A program made the translations under genes and the position numbers. Positions 55,226 through 64,000 of a stretch of 64,000 bases of DNA are shown here, piece after piece. The first letter of the stretch is position 1. Every line of letters starts with the position of its first letter. The stretch comes from Arthrobacter sp. StoSoilB19 (lineage in GTDB: Bacteria > Actinomycetota > Actinomycetes > Actinomycetales > Micrococcaceae): positions 1-64,000 of the forward strand of contig NZ_AP024650.1 of assembly GCF_019977275.1 (NCBI RefSeq), written 5' to 3'. Under the pieces are notes generated by a model. That model searched no databases and was not told the DNA's origin. It saw only the letters and a program-made list of their open reading frames with translations.

Positions 55226-55908
55226 AGCAGGCCCCTTTCGATGATGGTGCGGACATTGGTGTCCTGGAGGATTTCGACCCGATGGCCGGGGGTGGCGACG
55301 AAGATGCGGCCCTTGCCCCACTGGCGGGTCCAGATGGCGGGGGAGGTCACTTCACGGTTCCACGGGTCCCATTCACGGACCTTCTGGGTGGTGGTGGCCA
55401 GGACATCGATGTAGTCGTCGGAGAGGACCCAGTACTGCTCGGTGACCAGGTCGAAGTCCTGGATGCCCCGGGTGATGGGGTGTTCGGCGGCCGCGGGCAG
55501 CATGTTGACGGTATAGGGCACGTAGTTGTCCGACTGCTCGCCGATGCACTCATCCGGGTGCTTGCCAGGGTGGCAGGCGAACTGGCCGCCGATCAGGTGC
55601 AGGTAGTCGGAGGTGTTCCGGTAGGAATCGGCGATTCCACCGTGCCAGCCGGCCAGGCCGGTGCCGTTCTCCACGGCGGCCCGCAGTCCGGCGAACTCGT
55701 CCTTTTCGATGGTGGACATGGTCATGCACTGCATGATCAGGTCCACACCGGCCATGTAGGCGGCGTCGGCGTAGACCTTGGGGGATTCCTCCACCCGGAC
55801 GTCATAGCCGTTGTCTTTGAGATAGGGAATGAAGAGCTCGGTGGCCTCGTAGGGCTGGTGGCCGTCCCAGCCGCCGCGGACCACCAGTGCATTCTTTCGT
55901 TCTGTCAT
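55210..55908 (-). CDS. ThuA-like trehalose-utilisation domain protein
   Basis: The 232-residue protein belongs to the ThuA/class I amidotransferase-like fold (RGGWDGHQPYEATELF at the start, WHGGIADSYRNTSDYLHLIGGQFACHPG in the middle, PITRGIQDF, TPGHRVEILQ). In Sinorhizobium, ThuA works with the Gfo/Idh/MocA dehydrogenase ThuB in trehalose/maltitol conversion to 3-keto sugars. Here two such dehydrogenases flank it. The exact reaction is not established. Confidence 0.88.
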   Translation of the reverse strand: MTERKNALVVRGGWDGHQPYEATELFIPYLKDNGYDVRVEESPKVYADAAYMAGVDLIMQCMTMSTIEKDEFAGLRAAVENGTGLAGWHGGIADSYRNTSDYLHLIGGQFACHPGKHPDECIGEQSDNYVPYTVNMLPAAAEHPITRGIQDFDLVTEQYWVLSDDYIDVLATTTQKVREWDPWNREVTSPAIWTRQWGKGRIFVATPGHRVEILQDTNVRTIIERGLLWASR

Positions 55909-55959
55909 TGAATTTCCTTTGTTTGGCTACCGGCCTTGCGGGCCGGAAAGAGCAGGGGG

Positions 55960-56964
55960 TCAGCGGCTGGCGAAGGCGGCGTCGAACGCCGCTGCGGGCG
56001 GGGCGATGCGGGCCAGTTCCTGGACCATGGCAAGGGCCTGCGGGGCGCCGATGAGGCGGTCCATTCCGGCATCCTCCCATTCGATGCTGGTGGGGCCGTC
56101 GTAGCCAATGGCATTCAGGGTCCGGAAGATCCGGTTCCACTGCACGTCACCGTGTCCTGCCGTGACGAAGTCCCAGCCCCGCCGGGGATCCGCCCAGGCG
56201 AGGTGCGAACCCAGGCGGCCGTTGCGGCCATCCAGCTGCCGGACGGATTCCTTTACATGCACATGGAAGATCTTGTCCGCGAAGTCCTGCAGGAACATCA
56301 CGGGATCCAGGTCCTGCCAGATGAAGTGGGAGGGGTCGAAGTTCAGGCCAAAGTTCGCCCTGTGGCCAATAGCCTCAAGGGTCCGTTTCGCCGTCCAGTA
56401 GTCGTAGGCGATTTCAGACGGGTGGACCTCGAGTGCGAACCGGACACCTGCCTCGTCGAAGACGTCCAGGATGGGGTTCCACCGGTCCGCGAAGTCCTGG
56501 TAACCGGCGTCGATCATTGCCTGCGAGGCCGGCGGGAACATGGCGACGGCCTTCCAGATGGACGAACCGGTGAACCCCGTCACGGTCTTGACGCCAAGCC
56601 GTGCGGCCGCCCGCGCGGTGTCCTTCATGGCCTCCGCCGCCCGCCGGCGCACCCCTTCAGGCTCGCCATTGCCCCAGACTTCCGCGGACAGGATGCCCTG
56701 GTGGCGCTCATCGATAGGGTCATCGCAGACGGCCTGGCCCGTGAGGTGGTTGGCGATGGCGAAGACCTTGAGGTTGTTCTTCTCGAGGATGTCCAGCCGG
56801 CCCTGGAGGTAGTTGTCGTCCTCCGCAGCCCGGCGGGGGTCCAGGTGGTCGCCCCAGCAGGCGATTTCCAGCCCGTCAAAGCCCCACTCGCCGGCAAGCC
56901 GGGCCACTTCCTCGAAGGGCCGGTCGGCCCACTGGCCGGTGAACAGCGTGATTGGTCGTGTCAT
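55960..56964 (-). CDS. Sugar phosphate isomerase/epimerase, TIM-barrel (AP endonuclease 2 fold)
   Basis: The 334-residue protein starts [37 protein letters not shown] and has metal-site candidates in [23 protein letters not shown] and IEWED. This fold isomerises or epimerises sugars, sometimes keto-sugar intermediates. The ATG at 56964 follows AAGGAA; longer frames upstream run into the preceding gene with no match. It sits between ThuA and the second dehydrogenase in one operon. Confidence 0.9.
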   Translation of the reverse strand: MTRPITLFTGQWADRPFEEVARLAGEWGFDGLEIACWGDHLDPRRAAEDDNYLQGRLDILEKNNLKVFAIANHLTGQAVCDDPIDERHQGILSAEVWGNGEPEGVRRRAAEAMKDTARAAARLGVKTVTGFTGSSIWKAVAMFPPASQAMIDAGYQDFADRWNPILDVFDEAGVRFALEVHPSEIAYDYWTAKRTLEAIGHRANFGLNFDPSHFIWQDLDPVMFLQDFADKIFHVHVKESVRQLDGRNGRLGSHLAWADPRRGWDFVTAGHGDVQWNRIFRTLNAIGYDGPTSIEWEDAGMDRLIGAPQALAMVQELARIAPPAAAFDAAFASR

Positions 56965-56999
56965 TGGGTGTTCCTTGGTTTCTTGAAGCTGTAGGTCGC

Positions 57000-58190
57000 T
57001 CAGACTTTTTGCCACTGGCTGGAATTCGCGGCGCTGGACTCCACTGCGGCGAGGACCCGCTGTACCTGCAAGGCGTCGCCGAACGACGGTTCCGGTTGGC
57101 GGCCCTCGCCAATGGCCGTGACCAGGTCCACCACCTGGTGGGTGAAACCGTGCTCGTACCCCAGGCCGTGGCCCGTGGGCCACCAATGCCCCACGTACGG
57201 GTGCTCGGGCTCGGTGACGAAAATCCGGCGGAAGCCGGCGTCCGGCGATTCGGCCGAATCGTAGAAGGACAGGACGTTCATGTCCTCGAAATCAAAGGCG
57301 AGGGAACCCTTGGTGCCGTTGACCTCCAGCCGCATGGCATTTTTCCGGCCCAGGGCGTAGCGCGTTGCCTCAAAGACGCCGATCGCGCCCGCGGAGGCGC
57401 CGCCGTCGAACTTTGCGCTGAAGATGGCCGCATCATCAACGGTGACGGTCCCGCGGGGGGTGTCACTGCTGAGGTCGCCGTGGCCCCCAAGGCCCACCAG
57501 GTCGCCTGCCAGCGGACGTTCCCGGACAAACGTTTCCAGCATTGCCGACACCCCGCTGATGTTCTGCCCCGTGACCCACTGGGCGGCGTCGATGCTGTGT
57601 GCGCCGATGTCGCCCAGGGAGCCGGAACCGGACTTGTCCTTGTCCAGCCGCCAGGTCATGGGGGCGTTGGCGTCGGAGAGCCAGTCCTGCAGGTACTGGG
57701 CCCGGACGTGCCGGATGTCGCCAATCCGTCCTTGCTCCACGAACCGCTTGGCCAGTGCCAGTGCCGGGGTGCGGCGGTAGCTGAAGCCGCACATGGAGAA
57801 GACGCCATGCTTTGCGGCGGTCTCCGCTGCCAGTGTCATCCGCTCGGCTTCCTCCACGGAGTTGGCCAGCGGCTTTTCGCACAGCACGTGCTTTCCGGCC
57901 TCGAGGGCTGCGATGGCAATCTCTGCGTGGGTGTTGCCGGGCGTGCAGATGTCGATGAGGTCGATGTCGTCGCGCTCGATCAGGCGCCGCCAGTCGGTCT
58001 CCACCGACTCCCAGCCCAGCTTGTCAGCTGCCGCGCGGACGCCGTCGGCATTCCTGCCGGCGACCGCGGTGAGCTGTGGCTGCAGCGGCAGGTCGAAGAA
58101 CCGTGGCGCGGTCCGCCAGGCGTGGGAGTGGGCGGCACCCATGAAGGCGTAGCCCACCATGCCGACCCGCAGGGGTTTGGCGGTGGTCAT
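57000..58190 (-). CDS. Gfo/Idh/MocA-family dehydrogenase, second copy
   Basis: The 396-residue protein has Rossmann [19 protein letters not shown] in [15 protein letters not shown], and the C-terminal domain with [15 protein letters not shown]. It is only distantly like the first copy, so it probably acts on a different substrate or step. The ATG at 58190 is 14 bases after the permease gene. Probable role: oxidation of a hydroxyl of the imported sugar. Confidence 0.9.
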   Translation of the reverse strand: MTTAKPLRVGMVGYAFMGAAHSHAWRTAPRFFDLPLQPQLTAVAGRNADGVRAAADKLGWESVETDWRRLIERDDIDLIDICTPGNTHAEIAIAALEAGKHVLCEKPLANSVEEAERMTLAAETAAKHGVFSMCGFSYRRTPALALAKRFVEQGRIGDIRHVRAQYLQDWLSDANAPMTWRLDKDKSGSGSLGDIGAHSIDAAQWVTGQNISGVSAMLETFVRERPLAGDLVGLGGHGDLSSDTPRGTVTVDDAAIFSAKFDGGASAGAIGVFEATRYALGRKNAMRLEVNGTKGSLAFDFEDMNVLSFYDSAESPDAGFRRIFVTEPEHPYVGHWWPTGHGLGYEHGFTHQVVDLVTAIGEGRQPEPSFGDALQVQRVLAAVESSAANSSQWQKV

Positions 58191-58203
58191 GGACGTGTCC
58201 TTT

Positions 58204-59109
58204 CTACTTGCTGAAGCCGGCCGTCAGGCCTGCCAGCAGTTGGCGGCGGCCGATGACGTAAAGCACCAGGATGGGCAGCGTGCTGAGCATCACCGAGGCG
58301 AGAACGGCCGGGATATTGACGCTGAATTCACCCTGGAAGCTCCACAGGCCCAGGGGCAGGACGCGCAGGCTGGGGCTCTGGGTCAGGACCAGCGGGAGCA
58401 GGAACCCGTTCCAGACATGCAGGCCGTTGTAGATGGCAACGGTCACAATAGCCGGGCGGGTCAGGGGCAGGGCGAGCCGCCACATGGTCTGCCACTCGCT
58501 GCAGCCGTCCAGCCGCATGGACTCGAACAATTCGTTCGGGACGTCGCGGATGAAGTTGGACAGGATCAGCACTGTGAGGGGGATGGCAAAGGCAATGGAC
58601 GGCAGCATCAGTGCCAGCAGGCTGTCGTACAGGTTGAGCCGGATGATCATCAGGTAGATCGGGATGATCGTCGCCTGGAGCGGGATGGCCAGCCCCATGA
58701 GGAACATGCCGTTGACCAGCTTGAGGAACCTTCCGCTGCCCCGGACGATCGCGAACGAGGCCATGAACGAGATCAGCACCGTGGGAATTACGGAACCGAG
58801 CGTGACGATGACGCTGTTCATGAAATATGTGGCGAAGTCTTTCTCAAGGACCAGTTGGTAGTTCTCCAGCGTGGGCGAGGTGGGAACGGCCAGGGGATTC
58901 TGGCCGAAGTATCCCGCCTGCGTCTTCAGGCTGGTGATCACCACGTAGTAGATCGGGAGGATGATAATGGCCAGCCAGATCCACCCACCGAGGCCGCCGG
59001 GGATGTTGAGCCGCCTCAGCCGTTGGCCGAGTCCCTGCTTGGGTGCGGCGGAACCGGCCGTGGTTCCGGTCCGGGCCTCCTGCGAATTGCTTTTCAGGAC
59101 GGTACTCAC
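58204..59109 (-). CDS. Carbohydrate ABC transporter permease (MalG/GanQ type)
   Basis: The 301-residue protein has six membrane helices and the conserved cytoplasmic EAA loop NELFESMRLDGCSEWQTMWRLALPLTRPAI. It forms the importer channel with the adjacent permease. The GTG at 59109 has GGAAGG upstream and lies one base past the neighbouring stop. An earlier ATG at 59181 inside the other permease is not favoured. Confidence 0.92.
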   Translation of the reverse strand: MSTVLKSNSQEARTGTTAGSAAPKQGLGQRLRRLNIPGGLGGWIWLAIIILPIYYVVITSLKTQAGYFGQNPLAVPTSPTLENYQLVLEKDFATYFMNSVIVTLGSVIPTVLISFMASFAIVRGSGRFLKLVNGMFLMGLAIPLQATIIPIYLMIIRLNLYDSLLALMLPSIAFAIPLTVLILSNFIRDVPNELFESMRLDGCSEWQTMWRLALPLTRPAIVTVAIYNGLHVWNGFLLPLVLTQSPSLRVLPLGLWSFQGEFSVNIPAVLASVMLSTLPILVLYVIGRRQLLAGLTAGFSK

Positions 59110-59110
59110 C

Positions 59111-60046
59111 CTACAAACCTTCCAATTGGCTGCCTTGTTTGTCCTTGCCGCCAAGACGCTGGAGGAACAAGGCCAGTGCAAGGCCGATGATGACGAGAAT
59201 GACGGCGATGACGCTGGCCGGGCCCATGAGGTTGGCCCGGAAGCCCCGCAGGTACATGTCCAGGGCCAGGATCCGCGTGGAGTTTCCCGGTCCGCCGCCC
59301 GTGAGGACGAAGATCAGGTCGAAGTAGGTCAGCGAACCCACCACCATCAGCGTGGAGGACGTGATGATGGTGTATTTCAGCTGGGGCAGGGTGATGTGGA
59401 AGAACTGCTTGATGGTTCCGGCACCGTCGATCTGCGCTGCCTCGTAAAGGGACTTCGGGATCTGCCGCACCCCGCCCTGGTAGATGAGGGTGTGGAACGG
59501 GACGAACTGCCAGGCGATGACGAAGATGACCAGGCCTACGGCCAGTTGGGGTACCCCCAGCCAGTCCTGTGCCAGGAAGGGCAGCCCCAGGCCGGTTGCC
59601 AGGCCGAAATTCGGGTCCAAAAGGGCCTTGAAGGCGATGGCGACGGCGGCTGAGGACAGCAAGAGGGGCAGGAAGTACAGGACGGCAAGGGCAGCCCGGT
59701 AGCGCTGGCTTCCCGCCGTGAACACCCCCAGGAGCAGGCTGATGGGAGTCTGGACCAGCCACGAAACGATCATGATCAGGAAGGTCAGGCCCAGGGCGTT
59801 GTACAGTCCCGGATCCGCCAGCACAGAGAACCAGTTGTCCAGTCCAGCTGCCCCGATGGCACCGATTCCGTCCCAGCTGCTGAAGCTGAGGATGAGCACC
59901 CCGGCCAGCGGGATGACTGCGAACACCAGGAAGAAGAACAGTGCCGGCAGGGTCAGCCACGCCAGGGCGGCCCTGCGCTGTTCGGTCTGCTTGGAATCTT
60001 TCGCCCTCGTGGCGGCCCGCGGGGCAGTGGAGACGGCGTTGCTCAT
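59111..60046 (-). CDS. Carbohydrate ABC transporter permease (MalF/GanP type)
   Basis: The 311-residue protein has six to seven membrane helices and an EAA loop IPKSLYEAAQIDGAGTIKQFFHITLPQLKYTI. It follows the binding-protein gene with a four-base overlap. No ATPase gene is found in this operon; the transporter presumably uses a shared ATPase of the MsmK/MsiK kind, as in streptomycetes and many other actinobacteria. Confidence 0.92.
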   Translation of the reverse strand: MSNAVSTAPRAATRAKDSKQTEQRRAALAWLTLPALFFFLVFAVIPLAGVLILSFSSWDGIGAIGAAGLDNWFSVLADPGLYNALGLTFLIMIVSWLVQTPISLLLGVFTAGSQRYRAALAVLYFLPLLLSSAAVAIAFKALLDPNFGLATGLGLPFLAQDWLGVPQLAVGLVIFVIAWQFVPFHTLIYQGGVRQIPKSLYEAAQIDGAGTIKQFFHITLPQLKYTIITSSTLMVVGSLTYFDLIFVLTGGGPGNSTRILALDMYLRGFRANLMGPASVIAVILVIIGLALALFLQRLGGKDKQGSQLEGL

Positions 60047-61371
60047 TTCCCTAGGGTGCCGTTCATGTTCTCGGCGAACTGCTGCGGCGTGATCGACTTC
60101 AGGAACAGCTGGTCGATGTTGTTCAGCAGGGCCTCAGCTGCGGTGGGGCTCAGCGCCTGGTCCCAGGACTGCTGGAAGTTGGGTGCGTTCTTGGCCATGT
60201 CGTAGACGAAGTTCAGGAACTCCTTGTCCGGGGAGGTGTTCAGCTTGTCTTCGATGCCGTTGACAATCGGCACGGAGCCGGAGTTGATGTAGGCGTCGAC
60301 CACGGTATCGGTCAGGATCCCGTCCTTGAAGAACTTCTTGGCGGATTCCTTTTCCTTGTCGCTGGCCTTGGAAGAGATTGACATGTACGCCGCGGGGTTT
60401 CCGACGCCGTTCTTCGGGTCGCCCTTGCCGCCGGCAACCGTGGGGAAGGGGACGAAGCCCAGCTTTCCGTCCTGCACAAAGTTCTGGCCGGCCTTCTTCA
60501 TGGCGCCATAGGTCCAGGAACCGTGCAGCATCATGGCTGCCTTGCCGGAGAACAGGAGGGCCTGGTCTGCCTGCGAGTCGGCAGTGATGGAGGAGAAGCC
60601 CTTGATGAAGCCGTCAGCAGAGACCAGCTCCTGGATCTTGGTGCCGGTCTCGATCACGGCCGGGTCCATCCAGGAATTGGGCTTGCCCTCGAAGATCGCC
60701 TTGAAGACGTCCGGCCCGCCGATGCGGTCCAGGAGGTATTCAAGCCACATCATGGAGGTCCAGCGCGACTGGCCGCCCAGGGAGAACGGGGCTACGCCCA
60801 TGCCGTTGAAGGTCTTGACCAAGGACATGATGTCGTCCCAGGTCTTGGGCGGCTGGACGCCTGCCTTCTGGAACAGTTCCTTGTTGTAGAACAGCACGAT
60901 CGGGGCGACGTACTGGTTGGGCAGGGCGTAGATCTTGCCGTTGACGGTGGCTGCACCGAACACGGACGGGAAGAACTTCTTCTTCAGGTCCGGATTCTGG
61001 TCGAACCAGCTGGTGAGGTCCTCAACCTGGTTGGCCTCGGCGTAGGTCTTCAGGCCACCGCCGCCCCAGCCGTAGATGATCGTGGGTGCCTGGTTGGCGC
61101 CGATGGCGGTCTTGATCTTGGTCTTGTAGGCGTCGTTCTGGAAGTACGTGACCGTGATCTTGTCGGCGGAGTTTGCCGAGTTAAAGGCATCCACGGCTTT
61201 CTGCATGGTGGTCTGGTTCGGCTCGCCGGACAGGTACCACATGCTGGCGCCCCCGCCGCCGCTGGAGGCACCGGGGCCGGACGTCCCGCAGGCAGTGGTC
61301 GCGGCAACGGCAAAGGGAGTGAGGGCAGCGAGGGCGAGAAAAGACCGCCGGGAGGACTGGGGTTGCTTCAT
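60043..61371 (-). CDS. Sugar ABC transporter substrate-binding lipoprotein
   Basis: The 442-residue protein has a twin-arginine signal (SSRRSFLALAALTPFAVAATTAC) with a Cys at the lipobox position, so it is probably a Tat-exported lipoprotein. The mature part is an extracellular family 1 sugar-binding protein (WYLSGEPNQTTMQKAVDAFN, APTIIYGWGGG, PNQYVAPIVLFYNKELFQKAG). It is the first gene of the operon. The sugar is not defined. Confidence 0.92.
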   Translation of the reverse strand: MKQPQSSRRSFLALAALTPFAVAATTACGTSGPGASSGGGGASMWYLSGEPNQTTMQKAVDAFNSANSADKITVTYFQNDAYKTKIKTAIGANQAPTIIYGWGGGGLKTYAEANQVEDLTSWFDQNPDLKKKFFPSVFGAATVNGKIYALPNQYVAPIVLFYNKELFQKAGVQPPKTWDDIMSLVKTFNGMGVAPFSLGGQSRWTSMMWLEYLLDRIGGPDVFKAIFEGKPNSWMDPAVIETGTKIQELVSADGFIKGFSSITADSQADQALLFSGKAAMMLHGSWTYGAMKKAGQNFVQDGKLGFVPFPTVAGGKGDPKNGVGNPAAYMSISSKASDKEKESAKKFFKDGILTDTVVDAYINSGSVPIVNGIEDKLNTSPDKEFLNFVYDMAKNAPNFQQSWDQALSPTAAEALLNNIDQLFLKSITPQQFAENMNGTLGK

Positions 61372-61423
61372 TGCTTCTCCATTGTGAATTTGCGTCGGGG
61401 TACGGGGCGTCAGCTCCGCCGTT

Positions 61424-61443
61424 CGTTCGAAACATTTCGAACG
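61424..61443. promoter_or_regulatory. Palindromic operator O1 of the sugar operon
   Basis: CGTTCGAAA and its exact complement TTTCGAACG flank a CA centre, giving a perfect 9-bp inverted repeat 53 bases upstream of the binding-protein gene. O2 at 61586 matches 16 of its 20 bases. Confidence 0.8.
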
Positions 61444-61458
61444 GTGATATAAGTCACG
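61443..61458. promoter_or_regulatory. CRP/GlxR-like site
   Basis: GGTGATATAAGTCACG matches TGTGA-N6-TCACA at both GTGA and TCAC half-sites and abuts O1. This placement fits carbon-catabolite control of the ABC operon. Confidence 0.6.
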
Positions 61459-61569
61459 CTGTAAACTAAAGCCCTAATTATCGGCGGCGTCAAGGGATCG
61501 TAGAGGATCTTTTCTGTCTACTCCCTATGTCCCGGTGCTCTTGACCGGAGAAGGCCCCACTCTGCACAA

Positions 61570-61605
61570 TGAAAACGTTTCCCCACTTTCGAAAGATTGC
61601 GAACC
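61570..61605. promoter_or_regulatory. LacI-type operators in front of lacI (O2 and a second site)
   Basis: TGAAAACGTTTCCC at 61570-61583 matches the LacI/GalR consensus TGnAAnCGnTTnCA except the last base. The related O2 (61586-61605, CTTTCGAAAGATTGCGAACC) ends two bases before the ATG at 61607. Both would block translation or transcription of the regulator gene. Confidence 0.65.
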
Positions 61606-61606
61606 G

Positions 61607-62650
61607 ATGACGAGCAAATTGCAGGAGCGGACCAAACCCACGCTCGCTACCGTGGCCAGGCAGGCAGGGGTTTCGGCGCCTACGGTGTCCAAAGTGGTGA
61701 ACGGGCGTGAGGACGTGGCCCCCGAAACCAGGGCCCGGATCCTTGCCGCACTGGAGCAGGCGGGCTACCAGTCGCCTGTCCAGCGCCGGGCGGCCGCCGA
61801 AAGCGGGACCGTGGTGGAAGTAGTGATCGACGTGCTCGACTCCGCATACACCATCCAGGTCCTCAACGGCATCCTGCAGTTCGCTGCCGCCGCCGACGTC
61901 GAAATCCTGGTCAGCGTGACCGGCCAGTCCACCCCCGCCCGCCACACCCCCGAGCGCCGGGCGCAGCGGATGCTCGAAGAGGGCAGGGCCGGGATGATCG
62001 TGGTGACCTCGGCCTTCAGCGAGGCGCAACTGCACGCGTTCAGGCGCCGCCACATCCCCGTCGTCGTCATCGACCCGCTTAACCCGCCCTCCGCCGACGT
62101 CGTCAGCGTTGGGGCCACCAACTGGGCCGGCGGCAAAGCTGCCACCGAGCACCTGCTGGGACTGGGACACCGCCGCATTGCCTACATCGGCGGCATAGAG
62201 GGCGCTGAATGCAACCAGGCGCGGCTGCACGGATACATGGCAGCCCTGATGGCACAAGGGATCAAGGTGGACCCCCAGTACGTTGTTTCCGGCGGCCGGT
62301 TCCGGACGGAGAGTGGGGTCAATGGATTCAAAGAGCTGCTGAAGCTTGACCCGCGCCCCACGGCGATCTTCGCCGGAAGCGACACCATTGCCCTGGGCGT
62401 CCTCAGCGAAGCGCGGCGCCACGGAATCAGGGTTCCCGAGGACATCAGCCTCATCGGCTTCGACGGCACCAACCAGGGTGAGCAGTCCGTTCCATCGCTG
62501 AGTTCCGTGGCCCAGCCCCTGGAGGAGATGGGGCGCGCGGCCCTAAGGTCGCTGCTGCGGCAGGTGCAAGGCGAAGTCCTCGATTCCCACCGAGTGGAAC
62601 TGGCAACCCAGGTAATCGTGCGGGAATCCACCGCCCCTCCCGCGGACTGA
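61607..62650 (+). CDS. LacI-family transcriptional regulator
   Basis: The 347-residue repressor has an N-terminal helix-turn-helix (11-35, PTLATVARQAGVSAPTVSKVVNG) and a periplasmic-binding-protein-like ligand domain (ADVVSVGATNWAGGKAATEHLLGLGHRRIAYIGG to the C-terminal QPLEEMGRAA). It is divergent from the sugar ABC operon and nine bases before the dehydratase gene, with which it probably shares a transcript. The nearby paired palindromes are candidate operators. The ligand is probably the imported sugar. Confidence 0.92.
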   Translation: MTSKLQERTKPTLATVARQAGVSAPTVSKVVNGREDVAPETRARILAALEQAGYQSPVQRRAAAESGTVVEVVIDVLDSAYTIQVLNGILQFAAAADVEILVSVTGQSTPARHTPERRAQRMLEEGRAGMIVVTSAFSEAQLHAFRRRHIPVVVIDPLNPPSADVVSVGATNWAGGKAATEHLLGLGHRRIAYIGGIEGAECNQARLHGYMAALMAQGIKVDPQYVVSGGRFRTESGVNGFKELLKLDPRPTAIFAGSDTIALGVLSEARRHGIRVPEDISLIGFDGTNQGEQSVPSLSSVAQPLEEMGRAALRSLLRQVQGEVLDSHRVELATQVIVRESTAPPAD

Positions 62651-62659
62651 AAGACAACC

Positions 62660-63847
62660 ATGAAAATCACCCATCTCGACACCGTGGTCGTGGACTTCTA
62701 CCGGACGAACCTCATCTTCGTCCGGCTTACAACTGACGAGGGGCTCACCGGTATCGCCGAGGCGACCCTCGAAGGGCAGGAACATGCTGTCCTCGGGGCG
62801 GTGGCTGTCCTTGCCGAAGCCGTCAGGGGCAAGGACCCCACGCGGATTACCCAGACCATTTATGAACTCAACCGCGACGCCTACTGGCGCGGCGGTCCGG
62901 TATCCATGACAGCCCTGAGCGCCCTTGAGATGGCGATGTGGGATGTTTCGGCGCGGGCATTGGGCGTCCCGGTCCACCGGATGCTGGGGGGACAGGTCCG
63001 CGACCGGGTCCGCGCCTACGCCAACGGCTGGTTTTCCGGGGCCATCACTCCGGAGGATTTCGCCGAGGCCGCTGTACGGACGGTCGGCCAAGGCTTCCGC
63101 GGCCTAAAGTGGGACCCTTTCGAGGCCGCGGACCTTTTCCTGGAACCGCGGGACCTGGGGCGCATGCTTGAACCTGTTGAGGCAGTGCGGGCGGCAGTGG
63201 GCGACGACGTTGAACTGTTCATAGAAGGCCATGGCCGCTTTGATGTCCCCACAGCCATCCGGGTGGCCCGCGAACTTGAACGGTTCCAGCCGGTGTTTTT
63301 CGAGGAACCGTGCCCGCCGGACGGGATCGACGCCCTCGTGGAGGTGCGCAGCAGGTCCCCTGTTCCCATTGCCGCGGGGGAGAGGTGGATGGGCCGGAAC
63401 ACCTTCATTCCCGCCCTGGCCCGCAACGCCGTGGATTACATCCAGCCGGACGTCACGCACGCCGGCGGGCTGCTGGAACTGTCATTCATTTCCACTCTGG
63501 CGGCAGCCCATTATGTGCCGTTCGCACCGCACAACCCCAGCGGGCCACTCAGCACTGCGGCAACCCTGCAGCTCGGGGCCACACTGCCGAATTTCCGGTA
63601 CCTGGAGATCATGGCCACGGACGTGCCGTGGCGCAGCGACATCTCCAGTGAGCGCCTTCAGCTGACGGCAGACGGCGATGTCATGATCCCCGAAGGCGTT
63701 GGGCTGGGCATCGACCTCGACTATGACGCGATCGCGGAGCATCCTTTCACGCCGCATCCCATGCGGATCTTCAGCGACGTGGTGGCCGATATCCGGCCGC
63801 CGGACGCCCGGTCCTACTTCAACCTCGCAGGCGCAGGCGTCCGCTGA
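62660..63847 (+). CDS. Enolase-superfamily dehydratase, D-galactonate dehydratase-like
   Basis: The 395-residue protein has Lys150 (RGLKWDPF), Glu189 with His191 (FIEGHGRFD), Glu215 (FFEEPCPP), Glu241 (AGERWMGR) and His291 (APHNPSGPLSTA). His191 and His291 correspond to the two catalytic histidines of D-galactonate dehydratase. The substrate is a sugar acid, probably a C6 aldonate, which fits oxidation by the nearby dehydrogenases. It closes the lacI unit; a minus-strand terminator of the next gene follows. Confidence 0.88.
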   Translation: MKITHLDTVVVDFYRTNLIFVRLTTDEGLTGIAEATLEGQEHAVLGAVAVLAEAVRGKDPTRITQTIYELNRDAYWRGGPVSMTALSALEMAMWDVSARALGVPVHRMLGGQVRDRVRAYANGWFSGAITPEDFAEAAVRTVGQGFRGLKWDPFEAADLFLEPRDLGRMLEPVEAVRAAVGDDVELFIEGHGRFDVPTAIRVARELERFQPVFFEEPCPPDGIDALVEVRSRSPVPIAAGERWMGRNTFIPALARNAVDYIQPDVTHAGGLLELSFISTLAAAHYVPFAPHNPSGPLSTAATLQLGATLPNFRYLEIMATDVPWRSDISSERLQLTADGDVMIPEGVGLGIDLDYDAIAEHPFTPHPMRIFSDVVADIRPPDARSYFNLAGAGVR

Positions 63848-63860
63848 CGCGTCGGACAAC

Positions 63861-63908
63861 GAAAAAACGGCGGCGTCCGCCCGGCCTAATAACCGGACGG
63901 AGGCCGCC
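63861..63908 (-). terminator. Terminator of the minus-strand gene at the window end
   Basis: Reading leftwards, a 17-bp stem with two mismatches (63892-63908 with 63867-63883, loop 63884-63891) is followed by six T on the minus strand (63861-63866 are AAAAAA). Confidence 0.8.
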
Positions 63909-63921
63909 GCTGCGGGTGTGC

Positions 63922-64000
63922 CTAGCGCTTGACCGCCTCGAGCTTGAGCAGCTTGGCGATAACGCCGTCGAGTTCGGAGTCGTCGAAGATCTTCTTCCAG
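63922..64000 (-). CDS. C-terminal fragment of an unidentified protein
   Basis: The frame enters from the right edge and reads WKKIFDDSELDGVIAKLLKL to a TAG stop at 63922-63924, ending EAVKR. That is only about 25 residues, helical and basic. I do not recognise the family; the gene continues beyond the window. Confidence 0.6.
   Translation of the reverse strand, partial: WKKIFDDSELDGVIAKLLKLEAVKR

Noticed and set aside
61424..61443. LexA/SOS box
   Set aside because: The half-sites GTTCGA and TCGAAC are in the opposite order to the actinobacterial SOS box, and the neighbouring genes are for sugar use.

Overview
The window reads as the dnaA end of the chromosome of a high-GC actinobacterium of the Micrococcaceae, most likely Arthrobacter or Pseudarthrobacter. 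The reasons are: the order dnaA-dnaN-gnd-recF-DUF721-gyrB-gyrA-DUF3566; tRNA-Ile, a DLW-39 micro-gene and tRNA-Ala; the crgA / class E sortase / glutamine amidotransferase / pknB-pknA-pbpA-rodA-pstP-fhaB-fhaA block; a putrescine oxidase very like the actinobacterial enzymes; and frequent GTG starts. Base 1 is the first base of dnaA, so the numbering probably starts at the chromosome's own zero point. No rRNA operon, prophage, insertion sequence or CRISPR array is visible.

Region by region. 1-12.3 kb: replication initiation and topology genes with oriC between dnaA and dnaN, then three small RNA or micro-protein genes. 12.3-20.8 kb: a drug/metabolite transporter-type permease, a glycosyltransferase, a membrane protein with an exact 11-residue repeat, a cyclophilin, a rhomboid protease, an AhpD-like protein lying inside a dense cluster of DnaA boxes, a 3-methyladenine glycosylase, crgA, a sortase and an anthranilate synthase-type amidotransferase. 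20.8-30.4 kb: the minus-strand cell-wall and cell-division Ser/Thr kinase operon. 30.7-43.3 kb: tRNA-Leu and accessory genes, including a GntR/enolase-superfamily sugar-acid operon, a divergent TetR/putrescine oxidase pair, and a MarR regulator with an envelope-stress-like operon. 43.3-54.1 kb: a Vms1-like protein, a lipoprotein, alditol oxidase, a pentapeptide-repeat protein, an amidase-agmatine deiminase operon, RsgA and a diguanylate cyclase. 54.1-63.9 kb: a carbohydrate uptake and oxidation locus (ThuA, two Gfo/Idh/MocA dehydrogenases, a sugar isomerase, an ABC importer without ATPase, a LacI regulator and a galactonate dehydratase-like enzyme).

Three regulatory circuits can be read from shared sites. 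(1) The same 21-bp palindrome lies between tetR and puo (34735-34755) and in front of the agmatine deiminase-amidase operon (50276-50296, part of a 25-bp palindrome). This predicts one TetR-controlled agmatine-to-putrescine-to-4-aminobutanal regulon split over 15 kb. (2) A site of the form TTAGTAAGCA/TGCTTACTAA occurs in several versions between marR and the three-gene minus operon (42471-42628), and once before a general-stress-type flavin protein gene (36181-36200). (3) Two related palindromes and a CRP/GlxR-like site sit between the sugar ABC operon and its LacI gene.

The most unusual replication signal is at 16930-18052. It holds five exact TTATCCACA-type boxes plus a TTGTCCACA box, more exact boxes than the dnaA-dnaN intergenic region itself. 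It also shares an exact 14-mer with that origin. It is a good candidate for a DnaA-titration site or a displaced part of the origin.
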